DNA from: Shewanella litorisediminis
Lineage (GTDB): Bacteria > Pseudomonadota > Gammaproteobacteria > Enterobacterales > Shewanellaceae
Direction of reading: 5' to 3'
Length of the DNA: 64,000 nt
Assembly (NCBI RefSeq): GCF_016834455.1
Contig: NZ_CP069213.1
Span: 2,480,501 to 2,544,500, forward strand
Position numbers and translations under genes: made by a program. The notes beneath the pieces were generated by a model that did not search any database, was not told where the DNA came from, and saw only the letters and a list, made by a program, of their open reading frames with translations. Each line of letters begins with the position of its first letter. Positions within the stretch are counted from its first letter, which is position 1. Below, piece after piece: positions 17,011 to 26,887 of the stretch.

Positions 17011-18594
17011 ATGACACAACAGGCGTTTGATGCCAAGGCAGAGGGAAAGCTCGCCACAGGCAAGTTGACCAAGCAGCCCTTGCCTTACCAGGATAACCCA
17101 CTGGCGCTCTACGAGAGCCTGACTCAGGATGCCCATCACACACTCTTGCTGGAATCGGCTGAAATCGACAGCAAAGAGAACCTCAAAAGCATCATCATGA
17201 CCCACGCGGCGCTGAAGATTGCCGCCCAGGGATATCGGTTGGAGTTTACCGCGCTGGATGACAACGGCAGGGTGCTGCTGCCCGCCATCGCCGGTTTTTT
17301 TAACTGCGAACAGAATGAGACCAACCGCCTCGAAGTGACCTTAACACGGGATACCAGCCTGCTGGATGAAGATGCCAGACTGAAATCCACCTCGCCCCTC
17401 GATGGTCTGCGGGCACTGCTCAAGCATATCCATGTGGGTAATGAGGTCGCCTTTGAAGATCTCTTTCTGGGCGGCGTGCTGGCGTACGATTTGATTGATG
17501 CCGTTGAGCCCCTGCCAAAAGCAAGAGACGGCGCCAATACTTGCCCGGATTATCTTTTTTATCTCGCTGACACCCTGGTGCTTGTGGACCACAAGGCCAA
17601 ACAGGCCGAGTTGGTGTTGTCTGCCTTTTCCACGGATGGGCAAATATCGCCCTTCATAGACGATGAACTCAAGCGCCGCGCCAAGGTGATTGAGGCCATC
17701 GCCAATCGCCCCCGCCCGGTTAAAGCCCTCAAACCGGTGAATGTTGAGGCCAGCGTCAGTATCAGTGACGAAGACTTTAAAGACGCGGTGAACGCCCTGA
17801 AAGAGCACATCATCGCCGGCGACATTTTTCAGGTGGTGCCGTCAAGAAGCTTCAGTCTGCCCTGCCCCAATACTCTCGGCGCTTACCGTGCGCTGCGTAA
17901 AACCAACCCAAGCCCTTACATGTTTTATTTTCGCAGCAGCGATTTCACCCTCTTTGGCGCCTCGCCTGAGAGCGCGCTGAAATACGATGCCGGCAGCAAT
18001 CAGGTAGAGGTGTACCCCATCGCCGGCACCCGCAAGCGTGGTAAAGATGCCAGTGGCAATATAGACCACGACCTCGATGGCCGTATCGAGCTGGAGCTTC
18101 GTCTGGATAAAAAGGAGCTGTCAGAGCATCTGATGCTGGTCGATTTGGCCCGTAATGACATCGCCCGCATCAGCCAAAGCGGGACCCGCAAGGTCGCCGA
18201 GCTGCTGAAGGTCGACCGATACAGCCATGTGATGCATCTGGTCAGCCGGGTCACGGGCCAACTGAGAGCAGATCTCGATGCCCTTCACGCCTATCAGGCC
18301 TGCATGAACATGGGCACCCTCACAGGCGCGCCCAAGGTCAGAGCCTCCCAGCTTATCCGCCAAACCGAAAAGACCCGCCGGGGCAGCTATGGCGGCGCCG
18401 TGGGTTACCTGTCCGCCACCGGCGACATGGACACCTGTATCGTCATTCGTTCGGCCTTTGTGAAAGATGGCGTTGCCCATATTCAGGCCGGTGCCGGAGT
18501 GGTGTATGACTCAGATCCCCAGGCTGAAGCCGACGAAACCCGTCAAAAGGCACAGGCAGTGATCTCTGCCATCAAACTGGGAGGTGGCCTGTGA
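17011..18594 (+). CDS. trpE: Anthranilate synthase component I
   Basis: 527 residues. It carries the chorismate-utilising enzyme domain: IIAGDIFQVVPSR, PSPYMFYFR, LFGASPES, PIAGTRKRG, ELSEHLMLVDLARND, the VMHLVSRV block and GTLTGAPK(V/I)RA. An N-terminal domain with the LLLES...(S) feedback-site region (near residues 36-42) suggests inhibition by tryptophan. With TrpG it makes anthranilate from chorismate and glutamine. The ATG at 17011 is chosen because GAAGGA at 16998-17003 lies at proper spacing; the longer frame begins at a TTG that overlaps this site. It is the first structural gene after the attenuator. Confidence 0.95.
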   Translation: MTQQAFDAKAEGKLATGKLTKQPLPYQDNPLALYESLTQDAHHTLLLESAEIDSKENLKSIIMTHAALKIAAQGYRLEFTALDDNGRVLLPAIAGFFNCEQNETNRLEVTLTRDTSLLDEDARLKSTSPLDGLRALLKHIHVGNEVAFEDLFLGGVLAYDLIDAVEPLPKARDGANTCPDYLFYLADTLVLVDHKAKQAELVLSAFSTDGQISPFIDDELKRRAKVIEAIANRPRPVKALKPVNVEASVSISDEDFKDAVNALKEHIIAGDIFQVVPSRSFSLPCPNTLGAYRALRKTNPSPYMFYFRSSDFTLFGASPESALKYDAGSNQVEVYPIAGTRKRGKDASGNIDHDLDGRIELELRLDKKELSEHLMLVDLARNDIARISQSGTRKVAELLKVDRYSHVMHLVSRVTGQLRADLDALHAYQACMNMGTLTGAPKVRASQLIRQTEKTRRGSYGGAVGYLSATGDMDTCIVIRSAFVKDGVAHIQAGAGVVYDSDPQAEADETRQKAQAVISAIKLGGGL

Positions 18595-19190
18595 AACTCT
18601 ATTTACTCGATAACTTCGATTCTTTTACCTACAACCTGGTCGACCAATTCCGCGCGCTGGGATTTGAGGTAGTCATTTACCGCAACGACGTAGACCCACA
18701 GCAGCTGGCAGCCAAGCTGCTGGCCGAGCCTCAAACCGCACTGGTGCTCTCCCCCGGCCCGGGCGCGCCACACGAAGCAGGCTGCATGATGGCGCTGATT
18801 AACCTGGTGGCCGGAAAGCTGCCCATCCTCGGGATATGCCTAGGGCACCAGGCACTGGTTGAGCACTATGGCGGCAAGGTAGAGCGAGCCCCAAGCGTGG
18901 TACACGGTAAGGCAAGCCCCACTGTCCATGACGGTCAGGGGATTTTCCGCGGCCTGCCTTCACCTCTGCCGGTGGCACGCTATCACAGTTTGGTCGCCAC
19001 AGAGGTGCCTGATACCCTCAAGGTGATTGCCACCACCGAAGGCATGCCCATGGCGGTACTCCAGGAAGAAGACAAGGCCCTGGGATTTCAGTTTCACCCT
19101 GAGTCCATTCTCACCACCCTTGGCAGTACCTTGCTGGTACAAAGCCTGGAATACCTGACCGGCATGGTTGCCAAAGGAGAGCTGCAATGA
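18591..19190 (+). CDS. trpG: Anthranilate synthase component II (glutamine amidotransferase)
   Basis: 199 residues, a stand-alone class I glutamine amidotransferase. The oxyanion motif LSPGPGAPHEAGC, the nucleophile Cys83 in GICLGHQ, and the His-Glu pair in FQFHPESIL form the catalytic set. It supplies ammonia to TrpE. The start is GTG, overlapping the trpE TGA by four bases, with GGAGG seven bases upstream. In E. coli trpG is fused to trpD; here they are separate, with a four-base overlap into trpD. Confidence 0.95.
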   Translation: MKLYLLDNFDSFTYNLVDQFRALGFEVVIYRNDVDPQQLAAKLLAEPQTALVLSPGPGAPHEAGCMMALINLVAGKLPILGICLGHQALVEHYGGKVERAPSVVHGKASPTVHDGQGIFRGLPSPLPVARYHSLVATEVPDTLKVIATTEGMPMAVLQEEDKALGFQFHPESILTTLGSTLLVQSLEYLTGMVAKGELQ

Positions 19191-20221
19191 GCAAGGATGT
19201 CAGACAACTCCTCGATAAAGCCTATGGCGGAAATGCCTTGTCCCGCGCTGAAGCCAAGAGTCTTTTTGCCGCGCTGGTCAGGGGCGAACTCGATGAAGTC
19301 ACCATAGCGGCGCTTTTGATGGCCCTCAAGGTGCGTGGCGAAACTATCGACGAAATCAGCGGCGCTGCAGATGCCATGCGCGAAGCGGCCAATCCCTTCC
19401 CGCGGCCCGCGCTTAGTGGCGGTATTTTGGATATCGTCGGTACCGGCGGTGACGGTTTTAACACCATCAATATCTCCACCACAGCCACCTTTGTAGCTGC
19501 CGCTGCCGGCGCCAATGTCGCCAAACACGGCAACCGCAGTGTGTCGTCCAAGTCGGGCTCATCGGATCTGCTCGGTCAATTCGGCATTGAGCTAACCATG
19601 GCACCCAAAACGGCCGCCGACTGCCTTGAAACTCTGGGTATCTGTTTTCTCTTTGCCCCCCATTACCACGGCGGGGTAAAACATGCGGTATCGGTAAGGC
19701 AAAAGCTTGCCACCCGCACCCTGTTCAATGTGCTTGGGCCTTTGATTAATCCAAGCCATCCCGACTATATGCTGCTTGGGGTTTACAGTGCATCTCTTGT
19801 TCGCCCCATCGCCGAGGTACTCTGCGCCCTTGGGGTAAAACGGGCCATGGTGGTACATGGCGAAGGGCTGGATGAAGTCGCGCTCCATGGCACAACTCAG
19901 GTGTGTGAACTCAGAGACGGTGAGCTTATGGATTACTCGCTGTCGCCACAGGATTTTGGGCTGGAACCTGTGAAGGTAACCGAGCTTGAAGGCGGCAATC
20001 CCGAAGACAATGCGCTCATCACCGCGGCCATTTTAAAAGGCGAAGGTAAGGCAGCCCACCGGGATGCCGTGGCCCTCAATGCGGGCTGTGCCCTTTATGT
20101 GGCAGGGCTTGCCGACACGCCTCAGGCAGGTTTTAAGCTCGCCATTGACACCCTCTCCTCCGGCAAGGCATATGACAAACTGATTGGCCTCGCCGCCATG
20201 AGTCAGCAGCGCAAGGTATAA
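19187..20221 (+). CDS. trpD: Anthranilate phosphoribosyltransferase
   Basis: 344 residues. Family motifs are visible: DIVGTGGDGFNTINISTT (PRPP and metal binding), KHGNRSVSSKSGSSDLLG, and FNVLGPLINPSHP. The DE pair in HGEGLDEVALHGTT is the second metal site. It joins anthranilate to PRPP in the second step of tryptophan synthesis. It overlaps trpG by ATGA and is followed 14 bases later by trpCF. Confidence 0.95.
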   Translation: MSKDVRQLLDKAYGGNALSRAEAKSLFAALVRGELDEVTIAALLMALKVRGETIDEISGAADAMREAANPFPRPALSGGILDIVGTGGDGFNTINISTTATFVAAAAGANVAKHGNRSVSSKSGSSDLLGQFGIELTMAPKTAADCLETLGICFLFAPHYHGGVKHAVSVRQKLATRTLFNVLGPLINPSHPDYMLLGVYSASLVRPIAEVLCALGVKRAMVVHGEGLDEVALHGTTQVCELRDGELMDYSLSPQDFGLEPVKVTELEGGNPEDNALITAAILKGEGKAAHRDAVALNAGCALYVAGLADTPQAGFKLAIDTLSSGKAYDKLIGLAAMSQQRKV

Positions 20222-20235
20222 GGAATAAAGCCTCC

Positions 20236-21624
20236 ATGAGCAATGTGTTAACCAAGATTATTGACACCAAATATGCCCACATCGATGCCCTCAAGCAGCG
20301 GTTTCCTGAAGCGAGCCTCGCGCCAAAAATCTCTGACCGCAGCCTGTATCAGGCGCTGGCAGCACCGGCCGCAGGCTTTATTCTGGAGTGTAAAAAAGCC
20401 AGTCCGTCGAAAGGACTTATTCGTGCCGACTTTGACCCGGTAGCCATCGCTGGCATTTACAGCCGCTACGCTGCCGCCATTTCAGTGCTGACCGATGAGC
20501 AGTTTTTTCAGGGTGATATGGACTATATCCCCCTGGTGCGCGCCGCCGTTTCCCAGCCGGTATTGTGCAAAGACTTTTTTATCTCGCCCTATCAGGTAAA
20601 ACTCGCCGCCCATCAGGGCGCCGATGCCATTTTGCTGATGCTGAGTGTACTGGATGATGACGATTACCGGCTGCTTGCCGCCGAGGCCGCCAAATATCAG
20701 CTCGACGTACTCACCGAAGTGAGCAACGAGGAGGAACTCGGCCGTGCCATCGCGCTAAAGGCGCCCATTATTGGCATCAATAACCGTAATTTACGTGACC
20801 TGAGCACAGATCTTGCCACCACAGAAGCGCTGGCGCCCCACATCCCCGCCGATACCCTGGTCGTAAGCGAGTCCGGCATTTACACCCACGAACAGGTAAA
20901 GCGTCTCGCCCCCATGGTGCAGGGATTTTTGGTGGGCAGCTCCTTGATGGCGGAAGCGAACCTGGATTTGGCCTGTCGTCGGCTGATTTACGGTGAAAAC
21001 AAGGTCTGTGGTCTTACCCGCGAAGCCGATATTGAGGCCGCCGCCAAGGCCGGTGCCGTTTATGGCGGACTGATTTTTGCCGCAAAATCACCACGCTGCG
21101 TATCAGAAGACAAAGCTCTGGCACTGAGCCAATTCAATCGCGTGGCAAGCCAGCCGCTGGCGCTTGTGGGCGTGTTCGTGGATGAAACGGCGCCCAAGGT
21201 TGCCAACCTTGCCAAGACGTTGGGACTCGCGGCGGTGCAGTTGCACGGAGGGGAAGACGAGGCCTATATCGATGGCCTGCGTGCACTTCTGGCACAAGAG
21301 TTCCATCAGGGCTGTGAGATTTGGAAAGCCGTGGCAGTGGAAGCAGCCAAGGTATCTGCCATTCCCCATGGAGCCGACCGCATTGTCTACGACAGCAAAA
21401 ACAGTGCTGGCTTTGGCGGCACCGGCGTGTGTTTTGATTGGCAACTGAATCTTGCAGACAAACACAGGGCCATGCTGGCAGGTGGTCTTGATGCAACAAA
21501 CGCCGCCACCGCCGCCAAGCAGGGCTTTTTGGGGCTCGACTTTAATTCCGGGCTGGAAGATGCCCCCGGTATCAAATCTGCCGCCCTTATCGAGCAGGCC
21601 TTTGCCAGCCTTCGCAACTACTGA
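20236..21624 (+). CDS. trpCF: Bifunctional indole-3-glycerol phosphate synthase / PRA isomerase
   Basis: 462 residues with two TIM barrels. Residues 1-255 are the synthase (ILECKKASPSKGLI with the catalytic Lys, SVLTDEQFFQG, PVLCKDFFI, IGINNRNLRDL, SESGI). Residues about 256-455 are the phosphoribosylanthranilate isomerase (KVCGLTR, GLIFAAKSPRCV, VGVFVD, VQLHGGED, YDSK, AGGLDATN, GLDFNSGLEDAPGIK). The fusion is usual in gammaproteobacteria. AAGGA precedes the start. The gene lies between trpD and trpB with a 72-base gap before trpB. Confidence 0.95.
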   Translation: MSNVLTKIIDTKYAHIDALKQRFPEASLAPKISDRSLYQALAAPAAGFILECKKASPSKGLIRADFDPVAIAGIYSRYAAAISVLTDEQFFQGDMDYIPLVRAAVSQPVLCKDFFISPYQVKLAAHQGADAILLMLSVLDDDDYRLLAAEAAKYQLDVLTEVSNEEELGRAIALKAPIIGINNRNLRDLSTDLATTEALAPHIPADTLVVSESGIYTHEQVKRLAPMVQGFLVGSSLMAEANLDLACRRLIYGENKVCGLTREADIEAAAKAGAVYGGLIFAAKSPRCVSEDKALALSQFNRVASQPLALVGVFVDETAPKVANLAKTLGLAAVQLHGGEDEAYIDGLRALLAQEFHQGCEIWKAVAVEAAKVSAIPHGADRIVYDSKNSAGFGGTGVCFDWQLNLADKHRAMLAGGLDATNAATAAKQGFLGLDFNSGLEDAPGIKSAALIEQAFASLRNY

Positions 21625-21696
21625 CAAACACTTAACCGAACAGAATTTTTGGTGGTAACGCCGCCTTAGCAGATTGATTGACTTTGGAGAGACACA

Positions 21697-22890
21697 ATGA
21701 GCGAGCTGAAACTCGACCCCTACTTCGGCGAATACGGCGGCATGTATGTGCCGCAAATTCTGATGCCGGCGCTGAAGCAACTGGAAACCGCCTTTGTCGA
21801 GGCCCAGCAGGACCCTGAGTTTTTAACAGAGTTCCACGACCTGTTAAAAAACTATGCCGGTCGTCCCACGGCGCTGACCCTGACCCGAAATCTGTCACCC
21901 AATCCCAGGGTGAAAATTTACTTAAAGCGTGAGGACCTGCTCCACGGGGGCGCCCACAAGACCAATCAGGTGCTGGGTCAGGCGCTGCTCGCCAAACGCA
22001 TGGGCAAAAAAGAGATTATCGCCGAGACAGGCGCGGGTCAGCACGGGGTGGCCACGGCGCTGGCCTGCGCCCTGTTGGGGCTTAAATGCAAGGTGTATAT
22101 GGGCGCCAAAGACGTGGCACGTCAAAGCCCCAACGTGTTTCGCATGCGCTTGATGGGCGCCGAGGTTATTCCGGTGACCTCAGGCTCTGCCACCCTCAAG
22201 GATGCCTGTAACGAGGCCATGCGCGACTGGTCCGGCAGCTATGACCGCGCCCACTATCTGCTGGGGACTGCCGCAGGGCCGCATCCCTTCCCCACCATAG
22301 TGCGTGAGTTCCAGCGCATGATTGGCGCCGAAACCAAGGCCCAAATGCTGGAAAAAGAAGGCCGCCTGCCGGATGCGGTTATCGCCTGTGTGGGCGGGGG
22401 CTCAAACGCCATAGGTATGTTTGCCGACTTTATCGACGAGCCTTCGGTGAAGCTTATCGGCGTGGAACCCGCCGGTAAGGGCATTGATACTCCCATGCAC
22501 GGTGCGCCGCTCAAGCATGGCAAGACCGGTATCTTCTTTGGCATGAAAGCCCCCTTGATGCAGGACAAACACGGCCAGATTGAAGAGTCCTACTCCATCT
22601 CTGCCGGTCTGGACTTCCCTTCCGTGGGACCGCAGCACGCCTATCTCAATGCCACCGGCCGCGCCACCTATGAATCGGCCACCGACGATGAGGCACTTGA
22701 GGCATTCCAGCTGCTTGCCCGCAGTGAAGGCATTATCCCGGCGCTGGAATCGGCCCACGCCCTGGCCTACGCCCTGCGCCTGGCCAAAGATGCCACCACA
22801 GAGCAAATCATCGTGGTCAATCTCTCAGGCCGCGGCGATAAAGACATTTTCACTGTTTCCGACATTTTAGATGGCAAGGCCAGCGCATAA
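21697..22890 (+). CDS. trpB: Tryptophan synthase beta chain
   Basis: 397 residues. The PLP-binding Lys88 sits in HGGAHKTNQ, the phosphate-binding loop is [10 protein letters not shown], and [13 protein letters not shown] is present, all diagnostic of TrpB1-type beta subunits. It condenses indole with serine in an alpha2-beta2 complex. A GGAGAG ribosome-binding site lies just before the ATG. trpA follows after 11 bases. Confidence 0.96.
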   Translation: MSELKLDPYFGEYGGMYVPQILMPALKQLETAFVEAQQDPEFLTEFHDLLKNYAGRPTALTLTRNLSPNPRVKIYLKREDLLHGGAHKTNQVLGQALLAKRMGKKEIIAETGAGQHGVATALACALLGLKCKVYMGAKDVARQSPNVFRMRLMGAEVIPVTSGSATLKDACNEAMRDWSGSYDRAHYLLGTAAGPHPFPTIVREFQRMIGAETKAQMLEKEGRLPDAVIACVGGGSNAIGMFADFIDEPSVKLIGVEPAGKGIDTPMHGAPLKHGKTGIFFGMKAPLMQDKHGQIEESYSISAGLDFPSVGPQHAYLNATGRATYESATDDEALEAFQLLARSEGIIPALESAHALAYALRLAKDATTEQIIVVNLSGRGDKDIFTVSDILDGKASA

Positions 22891-22901
22891 GGAGTACTGC
22901 C

Positions 22902-23702
22902 ATGAACCGATATTCAAACGCCTTTGCCCGCTTAAAAGCCGAATCGCGGGGCGCCTTCGTGCCATTCGTCACCCTGGGGGACCCGGGCATTGAGGAGAGT
23001 CTGGCGATTATTGATGCCCTGGTCGAAGGCGGCGCCGACTGTCTTGAGCTGGGTTTTCCCTTTTCAGACCCCCTCGCCGATGGTCCGGTGATCCAGGGCG
23101 CCAACATCCGCGCCCTGGCCGCCGGCACCACTCCGGAAGATTGTTTCAAGATGATTGAAACAATCCGCGCCAGGTATCCTGAGCTCCCCATTGGCCTCTT
23201 ACTGTACGCCAATCTGGTGTTTGCCAACGGCATAGAGGCGTTTTACCGCCGCGCCAAGGCAGCTGGGGTGGACTCTGTGCTGATTGCCGATGTACCGGCA
23301 GAAGAGTCGGCGCCCTTTGTCGCCGCCGCCAAGGCCGAAGGCATAGCGCCGATTTTCATTGCGCCCCCCAATGCCGACGCCGACACACTGCGCCGGGTAG
23401 CGTCCCTTGGCGAGGGTTACACCTACCTCTTGTCCCGCGCCGGGGTGACAGGTGCCGATACCAAAGCAGGTATGCCACTGGACTCGGTGCTGACGGCCCT
23501 CAAGGAATTTAACGCCCCGCCACCGCTTCTGGGCTTTGGCATCGCAGAGCCTTCACAGGTTCAGGCAGCCATCGCCGCCGGTGCTGCGGGCGCCATTTCC
23601 GGCTCGGCCGTGGTCAAGCGCATCGAAGCCTTGAAAGACGATATGCCAAAGCTCCTGGCAGAGCTTAAGGCCTTTGCCTGTGCCATGAAGGCGGCAACCT
23701 GA
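22902..23702 (+). CDS. trpA: Tryptophan synthase alpha chain
   Basis: 266 residues, a single TIM barrel. Catalytic Glu49 ([11 protein letters not shown]) and Asp60 (PLADGPVIQ) are at the same numbers as in the E. coli enzyme. IGLLLYANL and the phosphate-site [12 protein letters not shown] and GSAVVKRIE blocks are present. It cleaves indole-3-glycerol phosphate and channels indole to TrpB. AAGGAG precedes the start. It is the last gene of the operon, followed by a terminator. Confidence 0.96.
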   Translation: MNRYSNAFARLKAESRGAFVPFVTLGDPGIEESLAIIDALVEGGADCLELGFPFSDPLADGPVIQGANIRALAAGTTPEDCFKMIETIRARYPELPIGLLLYANLVFANGIEAFYRRAKAAGVDSVLIADVPAEESAPFVAAAKAEGIAPIFIAPPNADADTLRRVASLGEGYTYLLSRAGVTGADTKAGMPLDSVLTALKEFNAPPPLLGFGIAEPSQVQAAIAAGAAGAISGSAVVKRIEALKDDMPKLLAELKAFACAMKAAT

Positions 23703-23744
23703 CACGTTTAGTAACGGATAAGCCACTCATTCCAATGCGTTCGT

Positions 23745-23777
23745 AAAAAGACAGCGGTGAAACCCGCTGTCTTTTTT
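23745..23777 (+). terminator. Terminator of the trp operon
   Basis: AAAAAGACAGCGG and CCGCTGTCTTTTTTT form a long stem with a short loop and T-run, about 45 bases after the trpA stop. Confidence 0.9.
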
Positions 23778-23962
23778 TAGGGCGAATATAAGATGAAGCG
23801 GCTGAAAAGCATCTCAGTGCCATCGCCCTGAGCGTCATTGCAGTGGATTGATTCTCCTGGAAGCAGCGTCCGGAAGGTTGACTCTCAACAGCACCTGAAA
23901 TACAACTAAACCTATGAAGCACCGTTCGGCCCAGGGTCGAAGCAGCAGCTAAGGAGCGGCCC

Positions 23963-24496
23963 ATGGCCAAGGCACTGCTAGTGATAGATGTTCAACAACT
24001 GCTTTTTGAAGGCGCCAAGCCACCATTCGATGCCGACAATATTATCCGGCGTATTAACCACCTGACTCAAACTGCGCGCGCAGCAGGGGCTGTCGTTATA
24101 TTTATTCAGCATGAACAGCCAGACACACCCATTGCCCGTGAAACCCAGGGCTGGCAGCTGGTGAGCGGCTTGATACAGGATGAAAACGACTACTTTGTAG
24201 GTAAAACCACCCCGGACAGTTTTCAGGGCACAGGACTTAAGGCCTTACTGGATGAACTGGACGTGGATGCCCTGGCGATTTGTGGCTACGCCAGCGAGTT
24301 TTGTGTCGATACCACGGTGAGACGCGCCCTGGCGCTGGGGTATCCGGTGGACCTTATCACCGATGCGCACACTACAGCAGACAAGGCGCATCTGGATGCC
24401 AAGACCATCATTGCCCACGAGAATGCGACCCTGTGCAGCATTAAAAGCTTTGGCGTCGTGGCCACGGCAGTCTCCGCAACCGACTGGCGCCCCTGA
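23963..24496 (+). CDS. Isochorismatase-like cysteine hydrolase
   Basis: 177 residues. The isochorismatase-fold catalytic triad is visible: Asp9 (LLVIDVQ), Lys81 (VGKTTPDSF) and Cys114 (GYASEFCVDTT). The family includes nicotinamidases, N-carbamoylsarcosine amidases and related amidases. The Glu112-Phe113 before the nucleophile and short length fit the general YcaC/nicotinamidase-like group, but the substrate cannot be read from sequence. GGAG lies just before the ATG. The 260-base region upstream holds the trp terminator and no other recognisable gene. Confidence 0.83.
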   Translation: MAKALLVIDVQQLLFEGAKPPFDADNIIRRINHLTQTARAAGAVVIFIQHEQPDTPIARETQGWQLVSGLIQDENDYFVGKTTPDSFQGTGLKALLDELDVDALAICGYASEFCVDTTVRRALALGYPVDLITDAHTTADKAHLDAKTIIAHENATLCSIKSFGVVATAVSATDWRP

Positions 24497-24546
24497 TACC
24501 TGCCAAAGCAACAGGCAGCGACCAGAGCCGATTAGGTCACTGCCCG

Positions 24547-24606
24547 TTCACTCAGTTATTCACTCTGGCCATTCACTCCGGGGCACGCACTCTGCTGCGT
24601 GCGCCC
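24547..24606. repeat. Degenerate short repeats and GC hairpin downstream of the hydrolase
   Basis: TTCACTC occurs three times, at 24547, 24559 and 24572, in 12-13 base spacing. It is followed by an imperfect hairpin GGGGC-ACGCA / TGCGTGCGCCCC (24579-24606) with a two-base bulge. There is no T-run. It lies between two convergent genes and may help end transcription. Confidence 0.5.
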
Positions 24607-24615
24607 CAGTTCCTC

Positions 24616-24690
24616 AATCAGCAATGCTCTAATCAGCATTGCCCGAATCAGCAGTGCCGCAGTCGGCAGCAACTAATTCGGCAGCACAGC
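24616..24690. repeat. Five tandem degenerate 15-bp units
   Basis: Five consecutive 15-base units based on AATCAGCAnTGCnnn start at 24616, 24631, 24646, 24661 and 24676. The first three are closest (AATCAGCAATGCTCT, AATCAGCATTGCCCG, AATCAGCAGTGCCGC); the last two have drifted to CGGCAGC. The array stops two bases before the stop codon of the minus-strand hydrolase gene. Because 15 is a multiple of three, it could be decayed coding sequence of that gene's tail. Confidence 0.65.
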
Positions 24691-24692
24691 CA

Positions 24693-26150
24693 TTAGCGGG
24701 CCAGTAGTGCAGCCACTGATTTTTCTGTTGCCCCAACTGTTTCGGTGTCAGGCGTACTTTCGGTTCCCGACGCGTTTTCAATTTCAATCACGCTTTCCCC
24801 GTCGGGCAAACTATCCGCTTTTGTCGTGCTTTCGAGCGTCCCCATACCTTCGGCATCGACTGTGTTCCCGGTCGTACTTTTATGGGGCACCTGATGCTGA
24901 TTGATATCTATGACTGGAGCCATTTCAGCACTTTCTTCACGTAGTTCGGATGCAAACTCAGAGTCGGCTGACAGGATTGCATCGTCAGCCCCCCGGGGCG
25001 TAAGCGCATCAGCAGCGCTGATACTTCCTTGCCAACGATTTTGCCAATTAGCGAGTGCGGCGGCCAATGCAACGCCCTGCACTTCGGTCAAAATGCCGTT
25101 GTGGCCAGCGATCACCCCATCGGCAACCGCCAGTACCCATACCGCCTGACGGTTGGCATCTTCACAGCTTTGCACCGATTTACGGGCATGCAAACGGGCA
25201 CGGATCTTCCAACCCGGGCCATCCAGTACCCCCATACACCCAGGCTTGGCATCGTGGTCCTGCAGCGCCTTGGGAAGCACAAGGGCACGGCTGCAATCCC
25301 TGCCGGGACAGGGGTCAATATCATGGGTAATTGCCCAGGAGTTGCCCACGGCACGCTCTCCCTGCTTGAGCCAGTTGAAGGCCTCAAGCACGGCAAAGTC
25401 CGTTTTGGACTGCAGCACCAGCATGGCAGGCCCGGCATTGTCTGGGCTGCGCCATTTATCCAATGGCTGATATTCCTTTGCGGAGGCTGCGGGATTGAGC
25501 AGTACGGTAAAATGCCGCTCCCCCTGCCCCTTAGCCAAGTTATCCAGCAGACTTTCCTTGCGGGCATGGAGTGCCACCACGCCACCGAGACTATGGCCTA
25601 TGAGGGTATAGCGGCCCAATATGCCTTCATCCGCCAGAGTGTCGAGCTCCGCCAGCAAGGGCTTGACGCCATGTTCTCCCACACGCCTGGCCACCCGTTT
25701 GCTGGTGAAAATGGTAGGAAAGTCCAGCGGCTCGACAACACTATCGGGGTCGTCCGAGCCATCGAGCCAAAAGGGATCGTATTGATCGCCGCGCCAACCG
25801 ATATAGAGTCCAAGCAGCGATGGATTATTGGCCGACATCTGTTGGTAAAAACGCTTAAAAGCCAAAAAGTTATCGTCGCCAGGCGCCGCATTGTGATGCC
25901 AGCCGTGGATAAAAATCAATAAGTCAGCACCGGGACTTGCCCTGAGCCGGGCCTTTAAGGCATTGAATTGCTCGGGCAGGTGCATGTCGCCGTCATCATT
26001 GAACTCAATGACGTGGAAATTGGCGAAAGGCTGCCCGGGTGAAACAGGATGATAGGCAATATCAGGAATACGTGTGGACCAGATGGACAACCCGAGCAAC
26101 ACAATCAGGGCAAGTTTTACGGCTGCGATGCCTTTCAACCACTTACGCAA
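24693..26150 (-). CDS. Membrane-anchored alpha/beta hydrolase-like protein
   Basis: About 485 residues. An N-terminal hydrophobic segment (KLALIVLLGLS) is a membrane anchor or uncleaved signal. An alpha/beta hydrolase core follows, with LLIFIHGWHH, IGWRGD and the nucleophile elbow IGHSLGGVVAL, so a serine esterase or lipase-type activity is likely. The last ~110 residues are Glu/Ser/Thr-rich and low in complexity. No ATG is available at the front. Two TTG codons at 26171 and 26165 extend the frame, but the TTG at 26150 has GGAAG six bases upstream and is preferred. Substrate unknown. Confidence 0.75.
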   Translation of the reverse strand: MRKWLKGIAAVKLALIVLLGLSIWSTRIPDIAYHPVSPGQPFANFHVIEFNDDGDMHLPEQFNALKARLRASPGADLLIFIHGWHHNAAPGDDNFLAFKRFYQQMSANNPSLLGLYIGWRGDQYDPFWLDGSDDPDSVVEPLDFPTIFTSKRVARRVGEHGVKPLLAELDTLADEGILGRYTLIGHSLGGVVALHARKESLLDNLAKGQGERHFTVLLNPAASAKEYQPLDKWRSPDNAGPAMLVLQSKTDFAVLEAFNWLKQGERAVGNSWAITHDIDPCPGRDCSRALVLPKALQDHDAKPGCMGVLDGPGWKIRARLHARKSVQSCEDANRQAVWVLAVADGVIAGHNGILTEVQGVALAAALANWQNRWQGSISAADALTPRGADDAILSADSEFASELREESAEMAPVIDINQHQVPHKSTTGNTVDAEGMGTLESTTKADSLPDGESVIEIENASGTESTPDTETVGATEKSVAALLAR

Positions 26151-26341
26151 AACACACTTCCACAAGATCAAAACCCTTACTGGGGCGGGCGGCCATTATA
26201 GGGCCGGTCACAGGCTTTCACCAGCGGGTAAAGTGCCATACCCAGCGGCCAATCCCCATGTTACACTCGGTTTTTCGCTGACGGCCCGATGCAAGCTTAC
26301 GTGCCGTCAAAGGCTTACACTTTCGGACTTCACAGGACGCC

Positions 26342-26887
26342 ATGAAACAGCTGCTCGATTTTTTACCGCTTCTGGTCTTTTTCGCCGTTTACAAGTTTTT
26401 TGATATCTATGCCGCCACCGGTGCCCTGATAGTCGCGACACTTATTCAGCTTATCGCTACCTACGCGCTGTATAAGAAAATCGAAAAAATGCACCTGATC
26501 ACCTTTGCCCTGGTGGCCACCTTTGGTACCGCTACCCTGATTTTCCACGATGATGCCTTTATCAAGTGGAAGGTGACCATCGTCTATGCCCTGTTCGCTC
26601 TTGCCCTCATCGCCGGCCAGTTTCTGGGTAAACCCATTCTCAAATCCATGCTGGGTCAGGAAATGCCGGTAGACGATAAGATTTGGGCGAGGCTCACCTG
26701 GTACTGGGTGCTGTTTTTTGTGGTCTGCGGTCTTATCAACATTTATGTGGCATTCAGCCTATCCCAGGAAACCTGGGTGAACTTCAAGGTATTCGGGCTG
26801 ACGGCCGCCACCCTGGTCAATACACTGATTACCGTGTTTTACCTGTTCAAACATCTTCCCGAAGATAAAAAGAAGGAACTCAAATAA
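26342..26887 (+). CDS. yciB: Inner membrane-spanning protein YciB (septation protein A)
   Basis: 181 residues with five or so hydrophobic segments. The family opening [19 protein letters not shown] is near-identical to other IspZ/YciB proteins, and the [16 protein letters not shown] block is diagnostic. YciB is an inner-membrane protein linked to envelope synthesis and septation; its biochemical role is not settled. yciI begins inside its stop codon (TAATG), so they are co-translated. Confidence 0.94.
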   Translation: MKQLLDFLPLLVFFAVYKFFDIYAATGALIVATLIQLIATYALYKKIEKMHLITFALVATFGTATLIFHDDAFIKWKVTIVYALFALALIAGQFLGKPILKSMLGQEMPVDDKIWARLTWYWVLFFVVCGLINIYVAFSLSQETWVNFKVFGLTAATLVNTLITVFYLFKHLPEDKKKELK

